Shown: positions 11,610-22,040 of the stretch, in pieces | How the letters are laid out: every line of letters starts with the position of its first letter | How positions within the stretch are numbered: position 1 is the stretch's first letter | Source of the DNA: Euryodendron excelsum | Taxonomy: Eukaryota; Streptophyta; Magnoliopsida; Ericales; Pentaphylacaceae | Direction: 5' to 3' | NCBI GenBank assembly: GCA_033060915.1 | Contig: CM065377.1 | Location: 39,604,183 to 39,668,182 of the forward strand | DNA length: 64,000 nucleotides | Notes under the pieces: model-generated | Seen by the model: only the letters and a program-made list of their open reading frames with translations | Told to the model about the DNA's origin: nothing | The model's database searches: none | Position numbers and translations under genes: made by a program

Positions 11610-12609
11610 GCTGATCTTGGGGCTTTATTGGAGCTGGATTGGGGGTCCTTCTCCTTTGGTTGCTTCCTTCAATCGATGCAGGTCCGGACTTCTTCCCATT
11701 AGAGCAACATGACTAGTTTCTGACCCTTTCTTGTCTGGGGGAGCTATAAGTACCTGCCTGTTCGTCGCCCTGCAGTTGTCCAGGACGACCTTTATCCACG
11801 TGCTTTGAGGTGGGCTCGTGACCGGGTGGCCCACTAATCGAAGATTACTGACTTTGTGACGCTACGGGCGAACCTGGAGTTGATTGAGGCGAGAGATGTG
11901 ACTTGGCGGCCCTTCATTGGATCAGTTCATTATAAGATTATATGGTACTCGGTCCCATTGTCCTTGTCGAGGGTTGTTTTTCTCAATGATGATACTTGGG
12001 AGTCCGATCTCGGAGAGCGACACTGGCCGTAGTTTCATGAGGAGTTCTGATCAGCAGGAGCTTCACCAGAGTATATGTTTGGGGCCTTGGTGGCAGGAGT
12101 GCCTATCCCCTATCAGGAGTGGCAGTCGAGTGCTGAGTTCTTGCTTCCTCCAGACACGGACTATGCTGCACACTTCGGGGCTTATTCTGTTAGTGCTTTC
12201 ACCCGGTTTGAGGTAGTAGTTAGCGAGTACGCTATGGGCCAAGAGGTGGTTAATTTGTGGCGCCGAGCCAGAGGATATGTGCCCCATGCTAAGTTTACTG
12301 CTGTGAGGGATCAGAGGGATCGATACCAGATGGAGCAAGATTAGTATCAGGCAGAGGTGGCTTCCTTGACGGCTCGGATAGCTCAGATGGGAGGTGGCGG
12401 GGTATGTCATCTTTTCTCCCCTTCTTTTTGCTTTGTTGTTGCTTAGTTCTTATTTCATGTGGCTGATTTCGGTTCTATCTTCTCTGCAGGATGTTAGTGC
12501 TTCGAGTAGTTATCCGCCTCCTCCGATACCGAGCTTTGGTGAGGTCACAACCAAGTTGATGGTTCGAGAATTGAAAGGGCTTTGGATTTTATGTTTCAAA
12601 ATGGGATAA
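11610..12609 (+). pseudogene. PMD-protein remnant of the nested element, C-terminal half, with an intron
   Basis: One plus-strand frame from about 11790 reads 'ALRWARDR', then 'DVTWRPFIGSVHYKI' and 'PLSLSRVVFLNDDTWE', then at 12075-12344 a block with 'PPDTDYAAHFGAYSVSAFTRF'. It ends in a charged, coiled-coil-like tail (RDQRDRYQMEQD, then YQAEVASLTARIAQMG). Three or more stops break it. A good intron follows at 12402-12489 (88 bp: donor GTATGT, acceptor CTCTGCAG, phase 0), joining to a proline-rich tail (SSSYPPPPIPSFGE) with a stop at 12607-12609. The order (rigid PMD-like core, coiled coil, proline-rich end) parallels the minus-strand copy at 1171-2781. The N-terminal half is absent because of the deletion at 11609. 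PMD identification is by recognition only. Confidence 0.55.
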
Positions 12610-14470
12610 TTTTCGGTGACAGGGCCAAATGGGTTAGGATGGTATCCGTATGAGAGATTATATAATCCATGGGTTTGGTTAGAGGTTGGTTTGGAAGGTA
12701 TCCAAGCAAGGCCCTCGGCCTGGGGAGGTTTTCAGTATGCAATGGTCCAGGCATAGTCTTGGTCTTCCTTCTTCATCCTTTTTCGTCCATCATGGGTTTG
12801 GGCCTGCAAGGACTCTGCTTGCTCATGGGTTGCATACGATAAGAGTGAAGATAGTATGTCTTCCATTTTGGTCATCCTATATCTGACTCCTCTTGCCTCC
12901 GCTAATAATAGAGTTAAGGTATCAAGAGTAAGTAATTCCATGGGCGTTTCTTAGTTTTTGGCTTGTAAGACCACCAGGGGGGGGAGTTGGGGGGGAACGA
13001 GGAGAGGTACCTAAAACTAACAAAGGAAAAGAGTCAGTGTCTTATCTTGACAAGTCTTTATGCAATGCATGCTCTAGGGTGCCCCTCTTTAGGAGGGAAA
13101 CTACACATGGTCTATTGGCTCACTTGTGAAGATAGGGGATTTTCCCCTGTATGCAGATACCTTACCATCGGACGAGAACTTTTCCTTCGTTTATGCATTT
13201 ATTTACTCACTCATTCGTGAAAAATAAAGAAATACATTTAACTTCGGGTTTAATATACAAAAGAATTGAAATACATTTTAAACAGGGGGAGAGGGAACAT
13301 GTTCCTTTGAGGGTTCCACCTATCTAATTTTACAAAGGAAACCCTAAACTACTCTTGAGTCTTCGGATTCACCTTTATTGAATTTGATGTCAAGGAAGTC
13401 GCTGAGAGACCTTGTTGATCGATTGCCCCTTGTCTTCTTGACAACTCTATCTTCGTGAGCATAGAGGGATTGGGGCCCCTCTTATGGAATGAATTAAGAT
13501 GCATGCTATGAGTCCTTAGGGTTACATGGGAACCCTTAGGGTTTGGGTAGGCTTAATGCAAGGGAGAGTGAACTAGGTGTCACTCTCTTTGGGTTGATCA
13601 TATGCATGAGAATGCAGTGACTTGAATTACTTGGAACTTTTATCTTGACATGGAATACGAGATGCATGAAAATGGATGCATAGAGTATAAGGAAAGATAT
13701 TACAGTCGAAGTAAATATGCATGTATGAGTAGTTAGATAGTCATTATAACAGTAGGAATACAGTCATTATAACAATAGGAATAGACAGATATAAATGAAA
13801 GTAAGAGCAGTCGCCCTTTCCTCCATGGTTTTGAAAACGATGCGCGTGTCTTAAATCCGACAGAGGTTTGACTATGCATGGTGTCTATATGAGCATGAGG
13901 TTGAGGGTTGACTAATGCATCCTAAAAAGGCTCGGTCGCCGGATCTTTAAACCTAAGCCCACTCCCCGAGGTGGTGCCATGATCGGTTGGTGATCTGAGC
14001 GAGGGAACCATCAAGAGGCCGTAGGTGAAGAAACTGACACAGCATCTTGCCCACAACCAATATACCATTCCCCCTTTCTAACTAGAAGGGTCATATCAGG
14101 GTAAAAATGTAAGTATGTAGAATGCAGGTACACATGCAGTGTGTGTGTGATTTTTTAAAGTGGAGGAAAGAGCCCAACAACTCTCATCCATCATGTTCAT
14201 CAAATTCATGTATGGTAGTTAAAATAATATTGCAAATAAAAGCGTACCTACAAAACAAAGATGCAAGAGTTAGTATGTGGATGACAAACTTAATACAAGA
14301 TAATATGCATGCACGCATGTTTTTTTTTTTTAAAATAATTTTCAAAATACGGTTTTGAACATTTAAAGTGAATAGGATTGAACAAGTTAATTGAAGACTC
14401 TACATGGGTGAAGGGTAAGAAGACATGACTATGGCCTAACCCTCTAAGTACCCCCAGTGGAGTCGCCAGC
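12610..14470 (+). mobile_element. Internal region of the nested element, no gene recognised
   Basis: Most of this 1.9 kb shows no domain in any frame. A 69-codon minus-strand frame at 12732-12941 is charged but unrecognised. GGGAACCCTTAGGGTTTGGG-like words and repeated ATGCATG steps appear at 13500-13700. An exact near-repeat CAGTCATTATAACARTAGGAAT occurs at 13738 and 13763. The segment ends with GGAGTCGCCAGC just before the LTR at 14471, without a clear polypurine tract. No gag, protease or reverse transcriptase was recognised, so the element appears non-autonomous or heavily deleted. Confidence 0.5.
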
Positions 14471-15169
14471 TGTCGCACCCAGATTTTTCGCACTCGAGAA
14501 ATACACACAAGTGGAAAAAATACTGTACTCTCTCATTAGAACTCATCCTCCTAGAAGAATGAGTGCGACTAGGTTTGAATTGAAAATTGGTTTGAATAAA
14601 GGGCTTTTGAAAAAATTTTGGAGTCGCCACCTAACTTGATTAAGGTGAGTTAGGTCACCTAAAAACTAAGCGTAATCCGAAGATTACACTTAGGGTTTTG
14701 AAAACGATTTTGAAAATACTACCTCAAGAGAGGGTTTTTAAGAAAACAGGTTGTTTGGCAACCTTTAGAAAACATTTAAGCCCTTTTTGAAAATAAACTT
14801 CATTTTGGTCTTTGAAAACAATGATCCTAGGTTTGGACGTTGGTTACGTATAGTGAAGACGCACTAAGTCATCACCCTACCCCACTCTTGCGGCACCTAC
14901 ATGTCTATTTACTCTAGATTCACCTATGAGAGTCTTCAATTAATATATGTCCAATCCTATCCACTTTAGAAAAAAAAATGTTTAAAAAGAATGATGCATG
15001 ATATGCAAATGTAAGAAAAGAGAGTTGGAAAATAGATTTGGAAAAGAAGAATTAAAGTTTGAAATTGGAAAGGAAATTTAGAAATTGAAATTGAGGATTG
15101 AAATTAGATTTTTAGAATTGGAAGTTGGAAATAGAGCATAGAATTGGAAATTGAAAAGCAGTTATGGAA

Positions 15170-15350
15170 TTGGAGATTTGAAAAAGGTTGTGGAAATAGA
15201 AGTTTGAAAATGGTTGTGGAATTTGAGATTTGAAAAAGGTTGTGGAAATAGAAGTTTGAAAATGGTTGTGGAATTTGAGATTTGAAAAAGGTTGTGGAAA
15301 TAGAAGTTTGAAAAAGGTTGTGGAATTTGAGATTTGAAAAAGGTTGTGAC
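15170..15350 (+). repeat. Short tandem repeats within the LTR
   Basis: GGTTGTGGAAATAGAAGTTT recurs at about 15187, 15238 and 15289, about 51 bp apart, alternating with GGTTGTGGAATTTGAGATTT. Low-complexity, purine-rich, non-coding. Confidence 0.75.
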
Positions 15351-17214
15351 CGCACCAATGAGGGTTGCCTACGTATCCGTTTGAAGGAATCAGGTCAGTC
15401 GTAGTTCGGACAAGAGTCTGATAGAAAATAGAAGGTTTGATTTGAAAAAAGAGTTGAATTGGAATTTGGATTTGATTTGAATTTAGAATATAATATTGGA
15501 ACTTGGATTTGGAAGAATAGAGACCCTAGACCTAGGAAGATAGGAAAGGACTCGAGATTAAGAAAGACTTGACTCGAATGTTGGACTTGGAAGATCGAAG
15601 AAAGATTAGATTTAGGAAGGGTTCAAATTAGGAAATGTTCGATTTAGGAAAGTTTCAACATAAGAAAGTGTCATTTTTTGAAAGTTTCGTTTTAGAAAAG
15701 TTTCAATTTAGGAAAGTGTTGGATTAAGAAAGTGTTGAAATAGGAAACATTTCATTTTAAGAAAGTTTTGAAATTGGAAAAATTTGAATTTGAAATGTTT
15801 TGAAATAGGAAAGTTTTGAAAGTTGGAAAGTTTAGAATTTAGAAAGTTTCGAATTTAAAAAGTTTTAGATTTGGAAAGATTTGAAGTTTAGGGAAGTTTA
15901 GAATTTTTAGAAAGATTCAAAGTTTGAATTTTAGAAATTCTTGAAATTAGGAAAGGTTTTGAGTTTAAAAAAGATTTGGAAGCTTAGATTTGAAAATGAA
16001 TGGAATTAAGAAAGGTTTGAAAGCTTAAAGTTTAAGGAAAAAGTTTAAAAAACTTAAGGTTTAGGAAGGTACTAGATTAGGAAGGAGTTGAATTAGGAAG
16101 GATTTGGATTTGGAAGGATTGAGATTCCTATTTCCTAAAACAAGGGATTGGATTTTGTTTCTAAAAAGAGATGTTTTGATTTCGTTTCCAAAAACGGAGG
16201 GTAGGATCTAGTTTCCTAAATGGAAGATTGGATTTAGTTTTCTAAAGGGAAGATTGAATTTGACATGGATTTGGAAAGATGGAGTTTTGAAAATTCTAGT
16301 TTTGGGAAGACTATTGTTTTGACGTAGAAAAGAGATTTTGGAAATATATATATAGTTTTGATGTAGAAAACAAGAGGTTTTGGAAACCTAGGTTTTGGGG
16401 CCAAACTAAGGAATTGGAAACTATGTTTTTGGGGAAAAAAATTAGGGTTTCCTAATTGTGGGTTCTAGGGTTTGACTTGGGAACCAAGAAAAGGAATTTT
16501 TGAAAAGTGAGTTTTTTTGAAAGAGGGATTTTTGGAAGGAAATCCTAGAGAGGAGTTTCTAGAAAGTAAACTTGAAAAGGGAGAGTTTTTGGAAAGAAAT
16601 CATAGAGAGGAGTTTCTAGAAAGTGAATTTTTAAGAAAGCGTTTAGGGAGTGTTTTTAAAAAGTGAATTCGAAGAAGGTGTTTTTGGAAAGAGTTCTTGG
16701 AAAGAGTTTTTCTAGGAAGAAGACCTAGGGAGCACTTTTAGAAAGTGAATTTCAAGGAGAGTTTTTTTAGAAAGGAGTTTGAAAAAGAGTTTTTGAAAAA
16801 TGGATTTTTGGAGGGAGTTTTTGAAAAACAATTTTGGAAAGGAATTTGAAGAAGGAGATTCGAGAGAGTTTTTGAAAAGTATGTTGAAAAAGAGGTTTTT
16901 AGAATGAGAGATTTGAAAAGAGAGTTTTTAGAAAGTATATATAAAATACCTCACTTTTCCAAAGTGATTCTAATAATAAGAAGGTTAGAACCACTTTAAC
17001 GTATCTTGAGAAGATTTGGGCACTTGTACTAGTGACTACGATGCAATTTTTAGCCTGGTTTCACTAGGAGTGACTCCAGAAAGTTCAGGAAGGATTTAAG
17101 GGACTGAAAATGACCCGAAAGGCCAAAAAAGGGTAGGAACCCTTAGAATAGGGTCCCAGAGATAATGGACTTGAAAAAGGATGACAAGATGTGTTGGAAG
17201 GGTTGACTAGGCCA

Positions 17215-17720
17215 TTAGGGGCAAAACGGTCAGCTGGATCGGAAAGCTGTCGGGATAGACTCGGAATGTCCCGAAGGAAGACTCGAGATTTGGAAACATT
17301 ATTTAGAATGTTCCCAAAGGTTACCAGTTTGGTACCCAGAGACGGTGTGGTCAGAAAAGGCGATCGGCCCACCAGGGGCGAAACAGTCATTTTGCATCGG
17401 GTTTGCCAGAACTGACTCGGAATGATCCAGAAAGATAAAGGAAGGTCAGGAATACTATAAAAAGCATTCTCGGGAGATTACCGGTTTGATAACCAGAGTC
17501 GGTGTGGTCCCTGAGGCGTTCAGATGCCTAGGGGCAAAATGGTCATCTTGACTGAAAAGTCTCGGAATTGGCCCGAAACTGACTAGAAGGCACCTAATCA
17601 TGCCGGATTGCTTTTAAGACAATCTTGGAAGGATGGACTTCCCATTCTGAGGACTTAGATATTATCTCAAGAAACATGTCGAAAAATGGCCCTAGGGGCA
17701 GTTTGGTCATTTTTCATCGA
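17215..17720 (+). repeat. ~160-bp subrepeats in the 3' part of the LTR
   Basis: The core GGGGCAAAAYGGTCA (variants GGGGCGAAACAGTCA and GGGCAGTTTGGTCA) appears at about 17215, 17380, 17530 and 17695. Between cores lie GACTCGGAAT and GTTACCAGTTTGGTACCCAG blocks. This is the plus-strand counterpart of 4928-5430. Confidence 0.75.
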
Positions 17721-18449
17721 AGTGGGCTAGCAAGCACCGGTGTTGCCCTGGGTTTTGAGTGTTTCCGCCACACTGACGGTTGCGATGTTTGTGAGTACTT
17801 CTGCTACTCTGACGGTTCGCGATCATTCCCGAGACTACCTGATCTCGGGAAGCTGCTAAAGGGACTTAGCGCTTGAGAAGTCAATTTTCTCGAAAGGTGT
17901 GCCGAAATGGACATTTCTGTATTGGCGGGCTAACAGGCGCCAAAAGTGGACCATTCTATCATCTAGGGGACTTGGAGTCTTGTCCCAGTCGACAGGTTTA
18001 AAGGGACTTATCATTCCGAAGAAACTTTCTTCAAAAAATATGCCGGATTGGATAGACTTATTGTCTCAAGGAATCGGCTTTCTCGAGAGAAGGATCGGAA
18101 TTGGAATTTGGAAAAGGAATTGGAAAGGGGTCTTACCGTCTTCGGAAAGACGTGCCTATTAGAATTGGAAAGGGGACTTACCATCTTCGGAAAGACGTGC
18201 CTGATTTGGAATTGGAAAGGGGATTTACCATTTTCGAAAAGACATGCCTAATTTAGAATTGGACCGAACAATGCCCCTAAGGGCATTTCAGTCATTTTGC
18301 TTCTATTTGGGCCTAATGGGCCCGTGAAGCAATGGATAGACGGGATTAGACATGGAAAGTTGATTTGACTTAGAATATATCCACATTGACTTGAATGCAA
18401 GTCTGGATGGACTGTAGACTGCCGACAGGTCAAAAATGGAGTGTTTACA

Positions 18450-20078
18450 CTAGGTTTCCCTAACCTCTTATTTTCTACATCAAAACTATATATATTTCCG
18501 AAACCTATTTTTACATCAAAACTATAGTCTTTCCAAAACTAGAATTTTCAAAACTCCATCTTTCCAAATCCGTACCAAATCCAATCTTCTCTTTAGGAAA
18601 CCAAATTCAACCTACCGTTTAGGAAACTAAATCCTATCCTCCATTTTTGGAAACAAAATCAAAACACCTCTTTCAGAAACAACATCTAATTCCTGTTTAG
18701 GAAATAGGAACCTCCATCTTTCCTAGTCTAAATCTTTTCAAATCTTTACTTTCCAAATCTAACTTTTCAAATCTTTCTAAACTTCAAATCTAAAACTTTC
18801 TAAATTCAAAACTTTCTTACTTTCTAAACTTCCCTATTTCAAAACTTTCCTAATTCAAAACATTCCAATTTCGAAACTTTCCTAAACCAAAATTTTCCTA
18901 ATTTGAAAACTTTTTTAAAATCAAAACTTTCCTAATTTGAAAACTTTCCTAAATTGAAACTTTCCTAAAACGGAACTTTCCTAATTCGAACCCTTCCTAA
19001 ATCCAATCTTTCCTAATCTTCCAAACCCTTCCAAATCAAGTCAAATCTTTCTTAAACCTCTAGTCTTTCCTAAATCTCATCTTTCCTAAGTCTAGGTTTT
19101 CTAAACCTCAATCTTTCCAAAACAATTCCAATTTTCAATTTCCAATATTCTATTCTAAGTTCAAATCAAATCCTCTTTTCAATCAAAATCTCTTTTTCAA
19201 ATCATACCTTCTATCTTTCTATTGGACTCTTGTTCGAACTACAACAGACCTAATTCCTCCAAAAAGATACGTAGGCAACCCTCATGGGTGCGGTCACAAC
19301 CTTTTTCAAATCTCAAATTCCACAATCTTTTTCAAACTTCTATTTCCACAACCTTTTTTAAATCTCCAATTCCATAATCTATTTTTCTAATTCCAAGTTT
19401 CTATTTCTAAATCTCTATTTCTAATTTCCAAAACTTTCCAATTTCAATTCTATCTTTTCAAATCGCTTTCTAAAAACAAATCAATTTCTTTTTGAATCTA
19501 TTTCCAAATCTATTTTCAAATCTTTTTCTATTGCATTTACATATCATGCATCATATCTTTCTAAAAAATATTTTCTAAAGTGAATAGGATTAGATATTTG
19601 TTAGTTGAAGACTCTCATAGGTGAATCTAGGGTAAATAAACATGTAGGTACTGCAAGGATGGTGTAGGGTGATGGCTTAGTGCTTCTTCCCTACACATAA
19701 CCAACCTCTGAACCTAGGATCACTGTTTTCGATAGACCAAAATAGAGTTTATTTTCAAAAAGGACTTAATTATTTTTCAAAGGTTGCCAAACAACCTGTT
19801 TTCTTAAAAACCCTCTCTTGGGGTAGTATTTTCAAAATCGTTTTCAAAAACCCTAAGTGTAGTCTTCAGATCGTACTTAGTTATTGGTGACCTAACTCAC
19901 ATTAATCAAGTTAGGTGGCAACTCCATACGTTTTTTCTAAAAGCCCTTATTCAAAATTAATTTTTAATTCAAACCTAGTCGCATTCATTCTTCTAGGAGG
20001 ATGAGCTCTAACGAGAGAGTACAGTATTTTTTCCACTTGTGTGTGTATTCCTCGAGTACGAAAAATCTGGGCGCGACA
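18450..20078 (-). mobile_element. Inverted partial LTR (5' part of the LTR in reverse orientation)
   Basis: The sequence is the reverse complement of the first ~1.9 kb of the LTR. It starts with the equivalent of about 16395 (TTTTCTACATCAAAACTATA near 18472), passes through CTTTCCTAATTT arrays and the GTGCGGTCACAACCTTTTTC block (19289), and ends with GGGCGCGACA (20078), the reverse of the LTR start. It abuts the 3' end of the complete LTR on its left and an LTR 3' segment on its right. Confidence 0.8.
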
Positions 20079-21189
20079 TACCCAAAGCCGGTATGGTTGA
20101 AAAAGTCAATCGGCCTACTAGGGGTAAAACGGTCATTCCGCACCAGACTTGCTGGAATAGTCTCAGAACAATTCAGAAAGGTGTTGAAAGGTTGAGAATA
20201 CTATTAAAAACATTCTTGGGAGGTAACCGTTTTGATACCCAAAGCAGGTGTGGTTCCCGAAGGCGCTCAGATGCCTAGGGACAAAATAGTCATTTTGATT
20301 GGATGGTCTCGAAATTGGTCCAGAACCGACTGGAAGGAACTCGAAAAAACCGGGTTGTCCTTAGAATAATCTTGGAAAAGTGGACTTACCGCTCTGAGGA
20401 CTTAGGTACTTTTTCGAGAGGCATGCCGAAAAAGGCCCAAGGGCAGTTTGGTCATTTTTCACCGGAGTGGGCTAGCAAGCACTGGTGTTGACTCAGGTTA
20501 TGAGTGTTTTCGTCACTCTGACGGTCTGTGATGAGTTGGTTTCCAAAGGTATCTTATCCTTTGGTAAATGTGTCACCGCAAAGAGGCGAGTTCGGTCCCG
20601 TGACCTAGGGGTTTTGTTGGCAATTCCCAATGTCGACCTATTTGCGAGTGTTTCCGCCACTCTGAGGGTAAGCATTCATTCCGAAGACTGCCTGATCTCG
20701 GGAACCTGCTAAGTAAACTTTTCCTATGAGGAATCAACTTTCTCAAAAGACATGCCGAATAATAGACATTCTTCATTGGCGGGCTAGTAGGCACCAGAGA
20801 TCAACAGTTCTACCATCTCGGGGACTTGGGTTCTGTCCCGGTCGACGGGTTTAAAGGGACTTTCCTTTCCGAGGAGTTTTCTCAAAGGACGTGCCAAACT
20901 AGATGGACTTATTGCCTGAGGAATCAACTTTCTCGAAAGGCGTGCCAGATTTGATCTGGATTAGAATTGGATTTGAGATTGAAATAGGGACTTACCCTCT
21001 TCGGGAAGACGTGCTAACTGAAATAGGACCGAGCAATGCCACAAGGGCATTTTTGTCATTTTGCCTCAGCGATTGATTGATTAGATTAAATTTAGAAATT
21101 GATTTGGACTTGAATGTGTCTGTGTCAATTTGAACTTGAGTCCAGATGGACCGAAAATTACTAAGTGGGCAAAAATGGGGGTGCTTATA
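20079..21189 (+). mobile_element. LTR 3' segment bounded by the target-site duplication
   Basis: It starts TACCCAAAGCCGGTATGG, homologous to the complete LTR from about 17333, and continues through the subrepeat zone (20125, 20280, 20440), the TTTCGTCACTCTGACGGTCT repeats and the GGGACTTACC repeats to GGTGCTTATA at 21189. The final CA is mutated to TA. Immediately after it the integrase gene resumes, so this is the true right end of the nested insertion. Confidence 0.8.
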
Positions 21190-21194
21190 CCCTT
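21190..21194. repeat. 5-bp target-site duplication, right copy (CCCTT)
   Basis: CCCTT follows the LTR end at 21189 and pairs with CCCTC at 9584-9588. Removing one copy together with 9589-21189 restores continuity of the integrase reading frame, which supports the pairing despite the single mismatch. Confidence 0.75.
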
Positions 21195-21613
21195 TGCCTG
21201 GTTGTTACCCTTTGGATAATAAGGGGTGGATTTGTGATGGAGAATATCATAGGAGGCAAACAGATGGCCTACGTGACAATTCAAAAATGGGGTGCCATTA
21301 GAGAGGATTAACTTTGGGAGGCCGAAATCGCAAATGATATATACTGATGAAATGGGCAATTGTTGTGCCTGTTGTGCGTTTTAGCATAATAGCCTCGACC
21401 CATTTGTTGTAAAGTTATGTTGTTGTGATGATCCAAATATTACCCCCATGAATGGCGATTGACTTGACTAATAGGATCCATCACCTAGGTGTGGAAAGGC
21501 TAAGGGGTGCCTAGGGCGTGGAGTTCTACGAATGGTGAATGAATGAGATGACCATGAAGTTGGTAGGCTTGGCAATGTTTGACACGGGAGATGGCAGCAA
21601 CATCTATGGTAGG
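21190..21613 (-). pseudogene. Ty3/gypsy integrase, N-terminal part (split gene, upstream part)
   Basis: The minus strand from 21613 to 21190 reads through the end of the zinc-binding region (a Cys, then YQLHGHLIHSP), a 'PFVELHALGTP' segment, a decayed 'PFHT' and 'MDPIS' block, then 'QMGRGYYAK' and finally the core motif region with 'FGLPKLILSNGTPF' and 'HHKSTPYYPKGN'. In this family the NGTPF block carries a catalytic Asp; here the preceding residue is Ser-Asn rather than Asp-Asn, a lesion in the active site. Stops also interrupt it. It ends exactly at the nested LTR, and the 9078-9588 segment continues the same protein in register once one copy of the target duplication is removed. Confidence 0.85.
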
Positions 21614-22040
21614 TATCACGCCCTGATTTTTTGCACTCGAAAAAAATACATAAAAGTGGGAAAAATACATTACTCTCTTATTAGAACTAATCCTCCCAAA
21701 AGAACGAGTGCGACTAGGTTTGAATTGAAATTGATTTTAAATAAGGGCTTTTAGAAAAAAGTTTAGAGTCGCCACCTAACTTGATTAAGGTGAGTTAGGT
21801 CACCTAAAACTAAGCACAATCCGAAAATTAAACTTAGGGTTTTTGAAAAGATTTTGAAAATTCCTTCAAGAGAGGGTTTTTTAGAAAATAGGTTGTTTGG
21901 CAACCTTTGGAAATATCTAAGCCCTTTCTGAAAATAACTCCATTTGGTCTTTGAAAACAATGATCTAGGTTCGGAGGTTGGTTATGTGTAGGCAAGACGC
22001 ACTAAGCCATCACCCTACCCCGCTCTTGCAGTACCTATGG
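21614..22040 (+). mobile_element. 5' end of another plus-orientation LTR, truncated
   Basis: It begins TATCACGCCCTGATTTTTT (degraded TGTCGC start) and follows the family head: ACTCTCTTATTAGAACTAAT, GTCGCCACCTAACTTGATTA, CACCCTACCCCGCTCTTGC. It stops at 22040, where an unrelated LTR begins. It interrupts the same integrase gene as the larger nested insertion, only about 420 bp upstream in the gene. Confidence 0.75.

Larger units (their letters stand above)
14471..18449 (+). mobile_element. Complete ~4.0-kb LTR of the nested gypsy-like element
   Basis: It starts TGTCGCACCC and ends GTGTTTACA. In order it holds: the conserved head with AACTCATCCTCCTAGAAGAA (14541); the GTCGCCACCTAACTTGATTA block (14623); purine-rich GAAAGTTT arrays (15600-16950); a zone of ~160-bp subrepeats with the GGGGCAAAAYGGTCA core (17215, 17380, 17530, 17695); short CCGCCACNCTGACGGTT repeats (17765-17820); and a GAATTGGAAAGGGGACTTAC repeat set (18110-18240). 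An exact ~65-bp direct repeat also lies at 15180-15345 (GTTGTGGAAATAGAAGTTTG units). Length and architecture are shared with the other copies. No protein is encoded. Confidence 0.82.

Noticed and set aside
15170..15350. Regular short repeats as a CRISPR array
   Set aside because: Units alternate purine-rich words without unique spacers, lie in an LTR of a plant retroelement, and no cas genes are present.
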